Assembly: GCA_011523285.1 (NCBI GenBank)
Contig: WTHC01000051.1
Coordinates: 1-58,034, forward strand
DNA from: Nitrosopumilaceae archaeon
GTDB lineage: Archaea > Thermoproteota > Nitrososphaeria > Nitrososphaerales > Nitrosopumilaceae
Direction of reading: 5' to 3'
Length of the DNA stretch: 58,034 bases
Of this stretch, positions 18,359 to 26,255 are shown piece by piece. Made by a program: the position numbers and the translations under genes. The notes below the pieces were generated by a model. It was not told the DNA's origin. It saw only the letters and a list, made by a program, of their open reading frames with translations, and made no database searches. The first letter of the stretch is position 1, and each line of letters begins with the position of its first letter.

Positions 18359-18862
18359 TTATTCTATAGGTATATTTTTCCAATCGCCATTTTTTGTGTT
18401 GTTAATTTTTTCTAGCTCTCCCTGTAAAAATTCTTTATATCTTGTAGCTTCGTCTTTTGTCAGATTTGATACATTTGAGCTAAGCATCGTTCCCATGATT
18501 TTTACTCTTTCCAAAATATCCATAGCTATGAACCTACCTACATTACCAACTCTAAAAAGCACATCTAATTGTTTTTTAACTATGTCGTTTATTGTATCCA
18601 AATCCTCAGTTGTAGATTTACCTTTTATAGTGATTTTATACTTGTTATCTTTTTCTTCTATTAATTCTTCTTCTTGTAATCTTTTTAGTAGTGGGTATAT
18701 TAATCCTGGAGACGGTCGCCATATTCCATTACTCTGTTCTATAGCTATGTTTATGATCTCTTTACCCGTGCATGTTCTATTTTTTAATAAGTCTAATATG
18801 AAATACCGTGAAAAACCTCTGGGCACAGAACTGCCAACACGTTTTAACCATTCGTTAATCAT
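18359..18862 (-). CDS. PadR-family transcriptional regulator
   Basis: A 167-residue winged-helix protein. RGFSRYFILDLLKNRTCTGKEII and GIWRPSPGLIYPLLKRLQEEELIEEKDNKYKITIKGK form the PadR DNA-binding domain (the PSPGxIYPxLxxLE motif), followed by a helical C-terminal dimerisation part. I choose ATG at 18862 rather than GTG at 18877: the TATA box TTTATATT is centred 27.5 nt upstream, fitting a leaderless transcript. Two tandem ATCACTAG-type repeats cover 18861-18884, suggesting autorepression. The divergent neighbour is the sdh operon. Confidence 0.88.
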   Translation of the reverse strand: MINEWLKRVGSSVPRGFSRYFILDLLKNRTCTGKEIINIAIEQSNGIWRPSPGLIYPLLKRLQEEELIEEKDNKYKITIKGKSTTEDLDTINDIVKKQLDVLFRVGNVGRFIAMDILERVKIMGTMLSSNVSNLTKDEATRYKEFLQGELEKINNTKNGDWKNIPIE

Positions 18863-18884
18863 CACTAGTGATATCACTAGAGAT
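18861..18884. promoter_or_regulatory. Tandem palindromic operator candidate in the padR promoter
   Basis: The 12-bp perfect palindrome ATCACTAGTGAT (18861-18872) is followed immediately by a near-copy ATCACTAGAGAT (18873-18884). They fill the space between the padR TATA box and its start codon, where a bound repressor would block transcription. Confidence 0.6.
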
Positions 18885-18885
18885 A

Positions 18886-18893
18886 AATATAAA
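18886..18893 (-). promoter_or_regulatory. TATA box of padR
   Basis: TTTATATT on the minus strand, centred 27.5 nt before the ATG at 18862. Confidence 0.6.
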
Positions 18894-18915
18894 TCTAACG
18901 TGGTAGTGTTACATA

Positions 18916-18923
18916 TTTAAACA
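18916..18923 (+). promoter_or_regulatory. TATA box of the sdh operon
   Basis: TTTAAACA with TTTAAA centred 27.5 nt before the ATG at 18946, the same geometry as the ferredoxin, Alba and 47216 promoters. It lies 22 bp from the padR TATA box, facing the other way. Confidence 0.65.
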
Positions 18924-18945
18924 ATTAAGAAATGTTAATGTTTTG

Positions 18946-20658
18946 ATGACAGAATATATTGAATATGATTTATTGATTGTTGGATCTGGAATAGCTGGTC
19001 TTAGAGCTGCTATAGAATCCGCAAAACAAAATAATACTTTGAGAATTGCAGTAATTTCTAAAGTCCAAGTTATGCGTTCTCATTCAGTTGCCGCTGAAGG
19101 CGGAACGGCAGCAGTGCTTTTTGAAAATGAAGGTGATAATATGGAATCTCATGTATATGACACAATCAAAGGCAGTGATTTTCTAGCAGATCAAGATGTT
19201 GCTGAAAAATTATGCTTAGAAATACCAAAAGAAATATACCAATTAGAGCATTGGGGTATGCCATGGTCTAGAAGGCAAGACGGTAAAATATCTCAACGAA
19301 ATTTTGGTGGGTATAGTTACCCTAGAGCTACATATGCATCAGATAAAGTTGGGTTTTTTGAAATGCAAACATTATATGATACGTGTTTAAAATTTGATAA
19401 TATTGAATTCTTTAACGAATGGTATGTAACCTCAATAATACATGACGATAAAAAATTTCTAGGCATAACAGCTATTGAAATATCTACAGGTACATTTTAT
19501 GCAATTAAAGGCACGGCCTTAATAATAGCTAGCGGAGGAGCTGGTAGAATGTATAGCTATTCAACATATGCTCTATCTTCGACTCCAGATGGGTTAGATA
19601 TGGCATATCGTGCAGGTCTGGCATTGAAGGATATGGAATTTGTGCAATTCCACCCTACTGGAATTTTACCATCTGGAATTTTGATTACGGAAGGTGCAAG
19701 AGGAGAAGGTGGATATCTTCTAAATAATAATGGTGAAAGATTCATGAAACAATATGCTGCAGAAAAGATGGAACTTGCACCAAGAGATATAGTTTCTCGT
19801 GCTATTATGACAGAAATTAAACATAAACGTGGATTTACTCATGAAACAGGTGTACAATGCATGCAATTGGATTTAAGGCATATTGGTGACGATGTACTCA
19901 AAGAAAAATTAGGTGCGATTAGAGAAATATCTTTCAAATTTTCAAACATTGATCCAGCACAAGAACCATTATACATAAGACCTGTATGCCACTACATGAT
20001 GGGTGGTATACATACTAATATTGATGGTGCTACAGAACTAAATGGAATATGGGCTGCTGGTGAAGCTGCATGTAATAGTACTCATGGCGCGAATAGATTA
20101 GGAGCAAATTCAACATCTGAATGTATAGTATGGGGTAAAATCACAGCAAACATGGCAGTCAATTATATTGCTAATGCGCAATCTGAATCTCAGTTTCCGA
20201 ATCATTTAGTAGACGCAGAAGAGAAAAGAATTTATGATGGTATATTCCGCGGCAAAGGAAAAATAAATCCATATGAAATACGAGAACAAATAACTAATAC
20301 ATTAAATGATAAAGCCTATGTATATAGAAACGAATCTGAATTAATCGAAGGATTAAAAAAAATCCGTGAACTACAAAAAACTTCATGGATGCATGTAGAT
20401 GATCATGCCAAAGAATATAATACAAATTTTATTAATGTGATGGAATTAGATTCTATGTTCAGAGTTGCTGAGGTAATTTTACTTGGTGCGATACATCGTA
20501 AAGAATCTAGAGGTTCACATGCTAGAATAGATTATCCTTACCGTGACGATAATAATTTTCTCCATCATACGCTTGTTTATTATGGTTTAAATGACCCAAT
20601 TATGAAAAAATATCCAGTTACAATAACTAAATACAAACCTGTGGAGCGTAAATATTAA
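18946..20658 (+). CDS. sdhA: Succinate dehydrogenase flavoprotein subunit
   Basis: A 570-residue FAD subunit oxidising succinate to fumarate. The N-terminal dinucleotide fold reads LIVGSGIAGLRAA; the FAD-linking His is in RSHSVAAEGGTAA; active-site elements include QFHPTG, TEGARGEGG and HGANRLGANS. ATG at 18946 is preferred over the adjacent TTG at 18943 because of promoter spacing. It heads sdhA-C-D-B, with the next ATG directly after its stop. Confidence 0.96.
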   Translation: MTEYIEYDLLIVGSGIAGLRAAIESAKQNNTLRIAVISKVQVMRSHSVAAEGGTAAVLFENEGDNMESHVYDTIKGSDFLADQDVAEKLCLEIPKEIYQLEHWGMPWSRRQDGKISQRNFGGYSYPRATYASDKVGFFEMQTLYDTCLKFDNIEFFNEWYVTSIIHDDKKFLGITAIEISTGTFYAIKGTALIIASGGAGRMYSYSTYALSSTPDGLDMAYRAGLALKDMEFVQFHPTGILPSGILITEGARGEGGYLLNNNGERFMKQYAAEKMELAPRDIVSRAIMTEIKHKRGFTHETGVQCMQLDLRHIGDDVLKEKLGAIREISFKFSNIDPAQEPLYIRPVCHYMMGGIHTNIDGATELNGIWAAGEAACNSTHGANRLGANSTSECIVWGKITANMAVNYIANAQSESQFPNHLVDAEEKRIYDGIFRGKGKINPYEIREQITNTLNDKAYVYRNESELIEGLKKIRELQKTSWMHVDDHAKEYNTNFINVMELDSMFRVAEVILLGAIHRKESRGSHARIDYPYRDDNNFLHHTLVYYGLNDPIMKKYPVTITKYKPVERKY

Positions 20659-21093
20659 ATGAACAAACACCAAAACAATAGAGCTGGAATACGAGCATGG
20701 TTAAATCCATGGCGTTACGGCATAGAACGTTTTGCTTATTGGTTAATGCGAATAACAGGAATTGGACTGCTTATATATTTTATAATCCATATCTATGAAA
20801 CAAGCTCAATACTTGAAGGAAAAGAAATCTGGAATAAAATGTTAGATCTTACTCAAACAACGGAAGGACATATCATATTAATTTTGGTTATCGGAATGGC
20901 TACATTTCATACAATTAATGGGATTAGAATAATGTTAGGCCATGGAGGAATTGGTATTGGTAACGCCAGCCGTCCTGACTATCCATATATCCCCAAATCA
21001 CAAAATATGAAAAATAAACTTTGTATTTATGCTTCTGTTGGTTTGGCTGCATTAGCGATGCTATATGGCGCTGAAGTAATGTTTGGTGAATAA
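20659..21093 (+). CDS. sdhC: Succinate dehydrogenase membrane subunit C (cytochrome b type)
   Basis: A 144-residue protein with three hydrophobic helices (about residues 28-48, 70-92 and 115-138). Candidate haem-ligating histidines lie in FIIHIYETS (helix 1) and TFHTINGIR (helix 2), matching the SdhC/FrdC layout. It anchors SdhAB in the membrane and helps bind quinone. It starts directly after sdhA (TAA then ATG). Confidence 0.85.
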   Translation: MNKHQNNRAGIRAWLNPWRYGIERFAYWLMRITGIGLLIYFIIHIYETSSILEGKEIWNKMLDLTQTTEGHIILILVIGMATFHTINGIRIMLGHGGIGIGNASRPDYPYIPKSQNMKNKLCIYASVGLAALAMLYGAEVMFGE

Positions 21094-21099
21094 AATAAT

Positions 21100-21447
21100 A
21101 TGATACGTGAAAGCACAATAATGAAAATTCATTATGCTACTGCTCTTGGATCTGTGGCATTAGTAGTCATACATATCTTATTTAGATTCACACAAAATTT
21201 TCATGATTCTCTAAAATTTGAAAATGTACTTATAAATTATTCACTATTGCCATATTCAATTCTGCTAGAATTGATCTTGATATTAATTTCCATACATGGT
21301 TTTAATGGTCTGCGTATAATTTTATTAGAGTTGAATCAGGGCAAAAACTATGAAACTCTAGTTACATATAGTTGCTTAGCTTCCATGATAGCACTTATTA
21401 CTTATGGCTCTAGAACAATATTAATGGCAAGTATGGGTATGATATGA
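21100..21447 (+). CDS. sdhD: Succinate dehydrogenase membrane subunit D
   Basis: A 115-residue protein with three predicted membrane helices. Histidines in LVVIHILFRF and SIHGFNGLR mirror those of SdhC and may ligate haem b. Position between sdhC and sdhB supports the call. ATG at 21100; a second ATG at 21121 is an alternative start. Confidence 0.8.
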   Translation: MIRESTIMKIHYATALGSVALVVIHILFRFTQNFHDSLKFENVLINYSLLPYSILLELILILISIHGFNGLRIILLELNQGKNYETLVTYSCLASMIALITYGSRTILMASMGMI

Positions 21448-21448
21448 A

Positions 21449-22231
21449 ATGGCAGCAATTAAAATACCTGCAAATAATAGAAATATCGCAAATGAAATAG
21501 TTGATAGACCAAAGAATAAAATTTTATTTCGAGTTGCCAAGTTTAATCCACGTGTTGACACTCACACTAAATATGTTGACTATGATATTGAATATGATCA
21601 TTGGAATACTGTATTGGACGCATTACTAACGATAAAACATAATCTAGATCCATCTTTAGCTTTGAGATATTCATGTAGACAAGCTGCATGTGGATCTTGT
21701 GGAATGATAATTAATGGCAAACCTGCACTGGCGTGCTTTACAAAAATAAACGAACTTGGTTCTGATTTAGTTAAAATAGAACCTATGTCTAATTTTCCAA
21801 TACTTCGAGATCTAGCTGTAGACTTTACTCAAATGTTTGATGCACATAAAAAACTAAAACCATATATTATTAGAAGCGACTCTGAAATATCTTCATCTGA
21901 TGAAACTAAAGAATTTATACAAGATCCATCTTCTGTAGAAAAATATATTCAATTTGCAAATTGTATTAAATGCGGTTTATGTAACTCTGCATGTCCTACA
22001 ATGGCAACAGATTCATTATTCTTTGGACCACAAGCACTCACACAGGCTTATAGATATTTGACTGATAGTAGAGACCAAGGCAAAAATACGCGACTTAAAA
22101 TAATTGATGATCGACATGGTATATGGAGATGTCACTTTGCAGGTTCATGTAGCAAAGTATGTCCCAAAGGAGTAGATCCAGCAATGGGAATACAATTTCT
22201 ACGTGGTTATTTATTGGGATTTAGGGATTAG
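21449..22231 (+). CDS. sdhB: Succinate dehydrogenase iron-sulfur subunit
   Basis: A 260-residue subunit with a [2Fe-2S] motif SCRQAACGSCGM plus a later Cys (PALAC), a [4Fe-4S] motif CIKCGLCNSACP and a third cluster region CHFAGSCSKVCPKG. All standard Cys positions are present, so it can relay electrons from FAD to quinone. The 3' end overlaps the convergent DUF59 gene by 11 nt. Confidence 0.95.
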   Translation: MAAIKIPANNRNIANEIVDRPKNKILFRVAKFNPRVDTHTKYVDYDIEYDHWNTVLDALLTIKHNLDPSLALRYSCRQAACGSCGMIINGKPALACFTKINELGSDLVKIEPMSNFPILRDLAVDFTQMFDAHKKLKPYIIRSDSEISSSDETKEFIQDPSSVEKYIQFANCIKCGLCNSACPTMATDSLFFGPQALTQAYRYLTDSRDQGKNTRLKIIDDRHGIWRCHFAGSCSKVCPKGVDPAMGIQFLRGYLLGFRD

Positions 22232-22556
22232 ACCCGCTTTTAATTTTTGGATTGTTACTATTATTAACTTGATTGTTTATTTGTTCAGCCATAAAATGAT
22301 TAGACACATTTACTTTAACATTATCAATACCATCAATTTGTAACAGATTGTCATGTATATCTTGACATATCTTAAAACCAAAAACAGCTGGGCAAAACGG
22401 ACTTGTCAGATGCAAATCCACTTTTACTTTATCATCATTTATATCTACTTCATCAATTAATTCCAGTTCTGTAATAGATGTATTGATCTCAGGATCTACA
22501 ATTTTAGATAAAGCATCAAAAATTTTAATTCGCATTTCATTTACATTTTTGTCCAT
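22221..22556 (-). CDS. DUF59/MIP18-family iron-sulfur assembly protein
   Basis: A 111-residue protein with the DUF59 core ALSKIVDPEINTSITELELIDEV, VDLHLTSPFCPAV (active Cys in the TSPxCP motif) and a C-terminal KVNVS strand. Family members (SufT, MIP18) help mature Fe-S proteins, consistent with lying next to sdhB. The tail is polar and Asn-rich. It shares a palindromic TATA box with argH. Confidence 0.85.
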   Translation of the reverse strand: MDKNVNEMRIKIFDALSKIVDPEINTSITELELIDEVDINDDKVKVDLHLTSPFCPAVFGFKICQDIHDNLLQIDGIDNVKVNVSNHFMAEQINNQVNNSNNPKIKSGSNP

Positions 22557-22575
22557 GTGACAAAAACGTTGACAC

Positions 22576-22583
22576 TATATATA
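22576..22583. promoter_or_regulatory. Shared palindromic TATA box between the DUF59 gene and argH
   Basis: TATATATA is centred 23.5 nt from the first base of both start codons (22556 minus, 22603 plus). A single symmetrical element could direct transcription both ways. Confidence 0.45.
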
Positions 22584-22602
22584 ACCATTTTAAATTAAAA
22601 CC

Positions 22603-24075
22603 ATGTATAGATCTAGATTTAATGTAGATATGAATAAATCATCCTTTAATTATACATCTTCTACTGTAAATGATACACAAATAATGTTTTATGATATTAT
22701 AGGAAGTCAAGCTCATGTTCTCATGTTATATAAAAATAATATTATAACAAAAACTGACACCAACAAAATTTTGAAGGCACTAGAAGAACTTAAAACCACA
22801 ACAATCACAAACGAATCAAATTCTGATGATATACACGAATTAATTGAATCTCTTGTTGTTTCCAAAATTGGACTCGTTTGTGGTGGAAAAATGCATACTG
22901 CACGTTCTAGAAATGATCAAATATCATTTGATTTAAGATTGAAGCTGCGTGATGATGTGAATACATTATGTATAAATATACTAGATCTGATCGAAGTTTT
23001 GGTTTTACTAGCTAATAAAAACAAAAGAACAATTATGCCACTTTATACACACCTTCAACAAGCACAAATAGGATTATTCTCACATTATCTATTGTCATAT
23101 GCAGATTCATTATTTCGAGACTTTGATAGATTATATTACGCATATGATAGGATCAATGAATCTCCATTAGGAGCTGGGCCTATAGGTGGTACTAGTATTG
23201 CTATTGACAGAAAATTTGTAGTAGATATATTAAATTTTAAACAATCAATACACAATTCTATAGATGCAGTTAGCACCAGAGATTTTATAGCTGAATATGT
23301 TTCAGTAATATCTATTTTAATGACAAATATTAGTAGGCTTTCTGAAGACTTCATAATTTGGTCAACTTCTGAATTCGCATTCATCGAATTAGATGATGCA
23401 TTTACATCAACATCTAGTATAATGCCCCACAAGAAAAATTGCGATGTACTTGAAATAGCACGTGGGAAAACTTCTCGTGTTATTGGCAACATGATTTCAA
23501 TTTTTACAATTTTAAAAGGGCTTCCATCAGGGTATAATAGAGATTTACAAGAAATAAAACTCCCATTATGGTCATCATCTGAAATGTCAATTCAAACCAT
23601 TTCAGTGATTAAAATATTGTTAGAAAATATAATTGTTAAAAAATCTAACATGGAAAATATGGTGTTAGGAGGATATTTAACTTCATTAGATATTGCAGAA
23701 GAATTGGTCAAGCATAAACTCACATTTCGAATAGCGCATAAAATTGTAGGTAAATTGGTACAAGCTGCTTATGATCTTAATAAACCATTATCTACCCTCA
23801 CAAATGTTGATCTCTCAAAATCTATTGGAAATTATGAGCAGTATATCAGCATTAGTTCATTAATTAAAATAATAAAATCAATAACTACAAACTCATCTTT
23901 ACGTAACAGAACGTCTTATGGCTCTTCAGGTTTTAATGAGCAATACAAAATGATTAAATCCAGATTACAGAAAATTGAAAAATATAAACTCAAAATGACT
24001 AAACGCAAAAATAAAGTAAATGAAGCAACTTCTCGTCTTTCTGCAGAAGTTAATAAAATAATTAAACGGGTCTAG
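22603..24075 (+). CDS. argH: Argininosuccinate lyase
   Basis: A 490-residue fumarase/aspartase-superfamily enzyme that splits argininosuccinate into arginine and fumarate. It shows GKMHTARSRNDQ, TPLYTHLQQAQ-like MPLYTHLQQAQ, SPLGAGPIGGT and the signature TSSIMPHKKN (here the usual GSSxMPxKxN loop). The N-terminus lacks the LWGGRF motif and begins YRSRFNVDM. The TAG stop lies within the acceptor end of the convergent tRNA-Lys gene (9-nt overlap). Confidence 0.93.
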   Translation: MYRSRFNVDMNKSSFNYTSSTVNDTQIMFYDIIGSQAHVLMLYKNNIITKTDTNKILKALEELKTTTITNESNSDDIHELIESLVVSKIGLVCGGKMHTARSRNDQISFDLRLKLRDDVNTLCINILDLIEVLVLLANKNKRTIMPLYTHLQQAQIGLFSHYLLSYADSLFRDFDRLYYAYDRINESPLGAGPIGGTSIAIDRKFVVDILNFKQSIHNSIDAVSTRDFIAEYVSVISILMTNISRLSEDFIIWSTSEFAFIELDDAFTSTSSIMPHKKNCDVLEIARGKTSRVIGNMISIFTILKGLPSGYNRDLQEIKLPLWSSSEMSIQTISVIKILLENIIVKKSNMENMVLGGYLTSLDIAEELVKHKLTFRIAHKIVGKLVQAAYDLNKPLSTLTNVDLSKSIGNYEQYISISSLIKIIKSITTNSSLRNRTSYGSSGFNEQYKMIKSRLQKIEKYKLKMTKRKNKVNEATSRLSAEVNKIIKRV

Positions 24076-24140
24076 AGGGAGTCGGACCCTCGACAGCCGG
24101 ATTAAAAGTCCGGTACTCTACCTGGCTGAGCTATAGACCC
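24067..24140 (-). tRNA. tRNA-Lys (anticodon TTT)
   Basis: Acceptor GGGTCTA/TAGACCC, anticodon stem CCGGA/TCCGG closing loop CTTTTAA (anticodon TTT), T-arm GAGGG/CCCTC with loop TCCGACT, discriminator G. Its 3' end overlaps argH on the opposite strand. Confidence 0.95.
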
Positions 24141-24223
24141 ATAACATTCTTGACTGTTTTTGTCTAAATTAGTCTTTTCAATTAGTAAAGTTTTAAAATA
24201 ATATTGCTATTAAGTTATAACAC

Positions 24224-24298
24224 GCCCTTGTAGTATAGTCTGGTCTAGAATTCGGCCCTGTCACGGCTGAGACGCGTGTTCAAATCCCGCCGAGGGCG
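24224..24298 (+). tRNA. tRNA-Asp (anticodon GTC)
   Basis: Acceptor GCCCTTG/CGAGGGC, anticodon stem CGGCC/GGCTG closing loop CTGTCAC (anticodon GTC), T-loop TTCAAAT, discriminator G. The T-stem GCGTG/CCCGC has a T52-C62 mismatch. Divergent from tRNA-Lys by 83 bp. Its last 19 nt overlap the antisense end of the IMPase-like gene. Confidence 0.93.
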
Positions 24299-25083
24299 TT
24301 TATACGTTTTGATATATATTTTATCATATTTTTATTAATTGCGATGAAAGATAATTTCCTGTTGCTGAAATTTCCTACCAATGGTTTTAACTGGCAATCT
24401 AAAATTACTCCTCCCGCTTCCTTTATTAGTAAATACCCAGCTGCTATATCTTGTATTCTAACTTTTGGCCTCAAACCTAAAATGATATCTATTAAACCAC
24501 GAGAAAAAAAAGCCATTTCTAAAGCATTAGCTCCTAAGTGTCTTATATGATTACGTGTTTTAAATATTGACAATAATTTTATTAGTAATTCAATTGAACC
24601 AGATGTATTTATACTGATTATTTTATTTGTTGTTTTACGTATTGTGATCTTTTGGTTGTTATAATATGCCCCCCTACCTTTTGTTGCACGATATATATCT
24701 TTTGAAACTAGATCAATTATCACGCAATCTGTTATATCTTCAAATTCATTTCCATTCGAATATGCCAAAGAACAACAAAAAAACGGAAACCCTCTAATTG
24801 CATTAGCTGTTCCGTCCATTGCATCCATTATAACCATTCCTTTTGATTTTTCAAATATCTTGATTCTTCCGCATTCTTCACCTAGTATAGTGCATGCAAA
24901 ACCAATTTTTTGAAAATAATTGATAACAGCTTCTTCTGCAACTATATCTATTTTTCTTGATACGTCTCCACCTGCACCTTTGCCATATTTTATGGAAGCT
25001 TCATCCGTACCTATAATTTTGTTAACTGTATCGTATACTACTAAAGATGCATTTATGAGAATCTCAATTATTTCCACATACAC
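24280..25083 (-). CDS. Inositol monophosphatase-family phosphatase
   Basis: A 267-residue FIG-superfamily enzyme. The metal-binding motifs are LGEECG (Glu), MDAMDGTANAIRGFPFFC (WDPIDGT-like, here MDAMDGT) and, near the C-terminus, IQDIAAGYLLIKEAGG. Archaeal members hydrolyse inositol phosphates, fructose 1,6-bisphosphate or NADP; the substrate is undetermined. The TGA stop is formed by the antisense of the tRNA-Asp T-loop, so the last six codons read through tRNA sequence. ATG at 25083. Confidence 0.88.
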   Translation of the reverse strand: MYVEIIEILINASLVVYDTVNKIIGTDEASIKYGKGAGGDVSRKIDIVAEEAVINYFQKIGFACTILGEECGRIKIFEKSKGMVIMDAMDGTANAIRGFPFFCCSLAYSNGNEFEDITDCVIIDLVSKDIYRATKGRGAYYNNQKITIRKTTNKIISINTSGSIELLIKLLSIFKTRNHIRHLGANALEMAFFSRGLIDIILGLRPKVRIQDIAAGYLLIKEAGGVILDCQLKPLVGNFSNRKLSFIAINKNMIKYISKRINALGGI

Positions 25084-25154
25084 AGTCTAGTTTTTAGTAA
25101 TTTAATTTTAATTAATGATTGAAAACATAAATAATAATATGTGACTTCATTACT

Positions 25155-26255
25155 GTGAGTAGTAAAAATGATATCGTATTTAAGAAAGAATCATTATTAA
25201 ACACCAAACCTGGACAACAAATAATTAAAAATAGATTATTCAAAACCAAGGGATACGAACAATTTATTAAATATCAAAAGGAGTCTGCTATAGAATTTAC
25301 CAAATTATCATCTAAGTTTACTAACGATCTATCTTTTTTAATTAAAACTGACTCTGATATGTATGATACACAACAAAAATTCTCTGATTTATACGGTTCA
25401 GAATTTGAATTAGAATCTTCTGTAATAGATTCAATTCGATCAAAATTAACAAATATAACCACTTTATCTGATCGAGTCTCACGTATACTTGATTCAAATT
25501 TTATCAAAATGACAATGCCAATATTTATGGCACTATATGATTCTGCGTCTATTTTCTATGACGATAATAATTCAACACTCCGTGAAAATCTTATATATGG
25601 TCATTTGGTTGCAATTGATCTAAGTGAACCTATGGATAGAATAATTGATAAAGATGAAGATTTAGATTATTTGAATGATTATAAATTCATGAATCCATAT
25701 ATTCTTAAATTAGCTAACGATCAAATATCTAAATGTGGTAATAATGTACTACGTGAATTCAATAATGGATTCAAAGAGGCTATAAACGGACAAAAAGCTG
25801 ATCGAGACTTAAAACTAAAACACGAAAATATTAAATCAGAAGAAATGGATTATTGCTATAAAAAATACCGTGCAGTTATTGGAACTGCTGGAAAAAATAT
25901 GGCTCTATGTCGATCTCCTCTGGGCGAGATATTCTACTTAGGTATGGCCAAAGCAGCAGAATGCACTGGATGTGGAAATGAAATTGAAGATGCTATAAGA
26001 AATAAATCGATTAAAGTACCATCTTGGCCTTTATATTTTTATTCGTTGACTGGAGATGTAGCAAAATGTTTTGAACTCACACTAAAAAAAAGCGAAATAT
26101 ATATCGAGGAAGCTCAAATTGCACTAGACATGCTCCCAGAAGATTTTTCACACAAAGAATTTCTCAAGTTTTTATTTCTTACTGTGAGACATTATAACCA
26201 TTTCTGGTATAATCAATTGAAGAAAGAAAATCTACAACAATTCGTGGCATCCTAA
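25155..26255 (+). CDS. Unknown protein co-transcribed with RfcL
   Basis: A 366-residue soluble, mostly helical, charged protein. I do not recognise a family. Features are a C-terminal half with AECTGCGNEIEDA (one CxxC), an aromatic stretch VPSWPLYFYSLTGDVAKCF and a late RHYNHFWYNQL. Start is a GTG at 25155. The stop TAA shares its last A with the RfcL ATG (26255), so translation is probably coupled. The context suggests a role tied to the clamp loader or replication, but nothing in the sequence proves it. Confidence 0.75.
   Translation: MSSKNDIVFKKESLLNTKPGQQIIKNRLFKTKGYEQFIKYQKESAIEFTKLSSKFTNDLSFLIKTDSDMYDTQQKFSDLYGSEFELESSVIDSIRSKLTNITTLSDRVSRILDSNFIKMTMPIFMALYDSASIFYDDNNSTLRENLIYGHLVAIDLSEPMDRIIDKDEDLDYLNDYKFMNPYILKLANDQISKCGNNVLREFNNGFKEAINGQKADRDLKLKHENIKSEEMDYCYKKYRAVIGTAGKNMALCRSPLGEIFYLGMAKAAECTGCGNEIEDAIRNKSIKVPSWPLYFYSLTGDVAKCFELTLKKSEIYIEEAQIALDMLPEDFSHKEFLKFLFLTVRHYNHFWYNQLKKENLQQFVAS

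Noticed and set aside
18351-18920. 189-codon plus-strand ORF opposite padR
   Set aside because: It is the antisense of a clear PadR winged-helix gene; its translation is hydrophobic, Ser/Phe-rich and shows no motif.
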